Part shown: positions 62,821 through 64,000 of the stretch, piece by piece | Layout of the letters: every line of letters starts with the position of its first letter | Position numbering within the stretch: the stretch's first letter is position 1 | Assembly (NCBI GenBank): GCA_028017165.1 | Contig: CM051523.1 | Span: forward strand, 53,596,555-53,660,554 | Origin: Herpetospermum pedunculosum | Taxonomy: Eukaryota > Streptophyta > Magnoliopsida > Cucurbitales > Cucurbitaceae | Direction: 5' to 3' | DNA: 64,000 bases | Notes under the pieces: model-generated | The model's input: the letters and a program-made list of their open reading frames with translations, nothing else | Databases searched by the model: none | What the model was told of the DNA's origin: nothing | Translations under genes and position numbers: made by a program

Positions 62821-63790
62821 TTACTAACAGCGAAAATGTGTAAAATGGAGAAACAAGGGCTACTAACGACTCCTCTATAGGCATTTTCACACGATTCTCA
62901 AGCATTGGATCAACTCACTATGCATCAAACTAACTCATTCTCATGTATCTTCCGATTTCATGCAGTAGATTCTTTAGTTTACTCATGTCCAAGTAAGGTC
63001 TTAAGCATCTTGTTAAAGCAGCAAGTTATGATTTGTACTAGGAAAATGCCTATTCCTAGGTCGTTTTCTGGTTACCTTGAGAGGCTAGCATGAGTGTATG
63101 ACTCTGAACTCTTACTCCTTCCAGAGGTTAGGAGTTCTTTGGACAAAATGGATGGCCAATCGAAATTGCCCGTGGGATGAAGCTTGCATACAATCAATGC
63201 ATTCGAGAGCTATCCTATATGCTTGGTTCACGTGTTTTATCCTATAGACTTGTCATTAGCATGCCCCTATGTGACTTAGCTACTCATGGATGTAGAGAGA
63301 ACAGAAGTAATAGATAAAATAGGCATGCTTAGAAGGAGATTAAACTTAAAACAGCAAGGAAAAACAGTAGATAGCAAAGACAAAGACCATGAAATAACGA
63401 AGTGTGCTTTTGATTTATCAAGTGCTTGAACGAAACAAATGGAAACTCAGAGTTCTAAAGTAAAGACAGAAAGCTACGAAAAGGAATGGATTAACTACTG
63501 GAAGAGAAATAACAACAAATACTGCTGGAAATAAGAACTAAAGACAGAAAGCAGGTAAAGTGAGCTTGAACGCCTCGTCGCAAACGCCTCGGCTGAAGGG
63601 TGAGAAAGGTAAGCCTTGCTTGGATGAATCCAATCAGGAGAGAAGATCTTCTCTCCTTCCTATCAGATTGTCGATTCCAACAGCTGAACCTCTCAAACCA
63701 GCAGACGGAGAAGAGAAAGAAGGGGAAAGACTGTGCTGCGAAGAGACTTCTACGCTTTCGGATGATGATCAAACCTTCCTCTTTGACCTC

Positions 63791-63798
63791 CTTTTATA
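63791..63798 (-). promoter_or_regulatory. TATA box in the A-4 5' LTR
   Basis: TATAAAAG on the minus strand at the family position. Confidence 0.6.
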
Positions 63799-63941
63799 GT
63801 GTTCTGCAGGTGCGATTGGGCCAAGGAGAACCATCCATCCTCAACGTCGTACTTCAAAATGGATGGAGGAGAAAGAACGAATCCCTGAAATATCGGATTG
63901 AAACAGAAAAAGGTTAGCCAACTTACGGATTTCACTTAAAA

Positions 63942-63971
63942 CATTGCGGTTTTAGCAATGTTTCCGCAATG
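63942..63971 (-). repeat. Half-site motif, A-4 5' LTR, outer site
   Basis: CATTGCG, GTTTT, AGCAATG, TTTC, CGCAATG; one 11-bp unit shorter than at 51372. Confidence 0.8.
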
Positions 63972-64000
63972 CACAATTTTCATTCTTTTTCCTTCGTTTT

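Larger units (their letters stand above)
50749..64000 (-). mobile_element. A-4, old degenerate family A retrotransposon, right end off window
   Basis: Antisense element inserted in the 3' region of B-2. Its 3' LTR (50749-51605) has a large internal deletion; its 5' LTR starts at 62463 and runs off the window. PBS at 62439-62456. gag-pol carries several nonsense codons, a frameshift and a small deletion. aORF would be open over its whole length but for a family-B solo LTR. It diverges clearly from A-1, A-2 and A-3, for example in the start of the gag protein and of aORF. Confidence 0.93.
62463..64000 (-). repeat. 5' LTR of A-4, truncated by window end
   Basis: Starts next to the PBS at 62463 (TGTTGCGTGC on the plus strand) and is cut by the window end after 1,538 of about 1,717 expected bases. 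Contains a TATA box (63791-63798) and half-site motifs at 62791-62820 and 63942-63971. Confidence 0.92.

Noticed and set aside
1..64000. Host genes, tRNA, rRNA, CRISPR or bacterial operon structures
   Set aside because: Everything longer than about 100 bases can be assigned to one of the eight retrotransposon pieces; the tRNA-like matches are primer-binding sites only.

Overview
The window is repeat-only nuclear DNA of a land plant (probably a eudicot; species not identifiable from the sequence). It is a stack of nested Ty3/gypsy LTR retrotransposons of the Athila/Tat type. Evidence: primer-binding sites complementary to plant tRNA-Asp(GTC), LTRs of 1.5-1.8 kb bounded by TG...CA, 5-bp target-site duplications, and a chromovirus-free gag-PR-RT-RH-INT polyprotein. 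I see no host gene, tRNA, rRNA or CRISPR array.

Three families are present. Family A (copies A-1 to A-4; LTR about 1,715 bp) is autonomous in design: one 1,829-residue gag-pol frame followed, in the place where Athila elements carry an env-like gene, by an accessory ORF of about 620 residues (here aORF). Family B (B-1, B-2 and a solo LTR; LTR 1,572 bp) and family C (C-1; LTR about 1.77 kb) carry only gag plus an aspartic protease. They have no reverse transcriptase or integrase, so they are non-autonomous and must borrow these.

Layout, from outermost to innermost: B-2 (+; seen at 48869-50748) was hit by A-1 (+; off-window to 48868). A-1 was hit in its protease by B-1 (+; 45-32563) and, downstream of pol, by C-1 (+; 36349-43733). 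B-1 was hit in gag by A-2 (-; 2754-28405), and A-2 was hit in pol by A-3 (-; 11202-24040). On the right, B-2 was also hit by A-4 (-; 50749 to beyond the window), whose aORF holds a family-B solo LTR (-; 53679-55228). Target-site duplications are visible on both sides of B-1 (AAACC), A-2 (ACAGG), A-3 (ATAGT), C-1 (TATAG) and the solo LTR (CTTCC), so five nesting levels can be peeled apart to the base. LTR pairs of A-2, A-3 and B-1 are almost identical, so these insertions are recent; A-4 is old and broken.

The most striking unexplained signal is a rigid DNA motif confined to family A: 7-bp half-sites AATTGCG arranged as inverted pair (exactly 5 bp apart) plus one or two more direct half-sites (exactly 4 bp apart, an 11-bp period). 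It occurs at five or six fixed places per element (twice in each LTR, 3' region, pol-aORF spacer, inside pol, in A-4 also inside gag). Every copy I measured keeps the 7-5-7-4-7(-4-7) geometry although the spacers vary. Families B and C lack both this motif and the aORF, which suggests that the aORF product may be its ligand. A second signal is a stem-loop with a GGGA/AGGA tetraloop and compensatory stem changes next to polypurine-like tracts, present twice in the 3' region of all three families. A third is a short upstream ORF ending directly before a splice-donor consensus in the LTR leaders of families B and C. C-1 also carries a duplicated, catalytically dead second protease domain.
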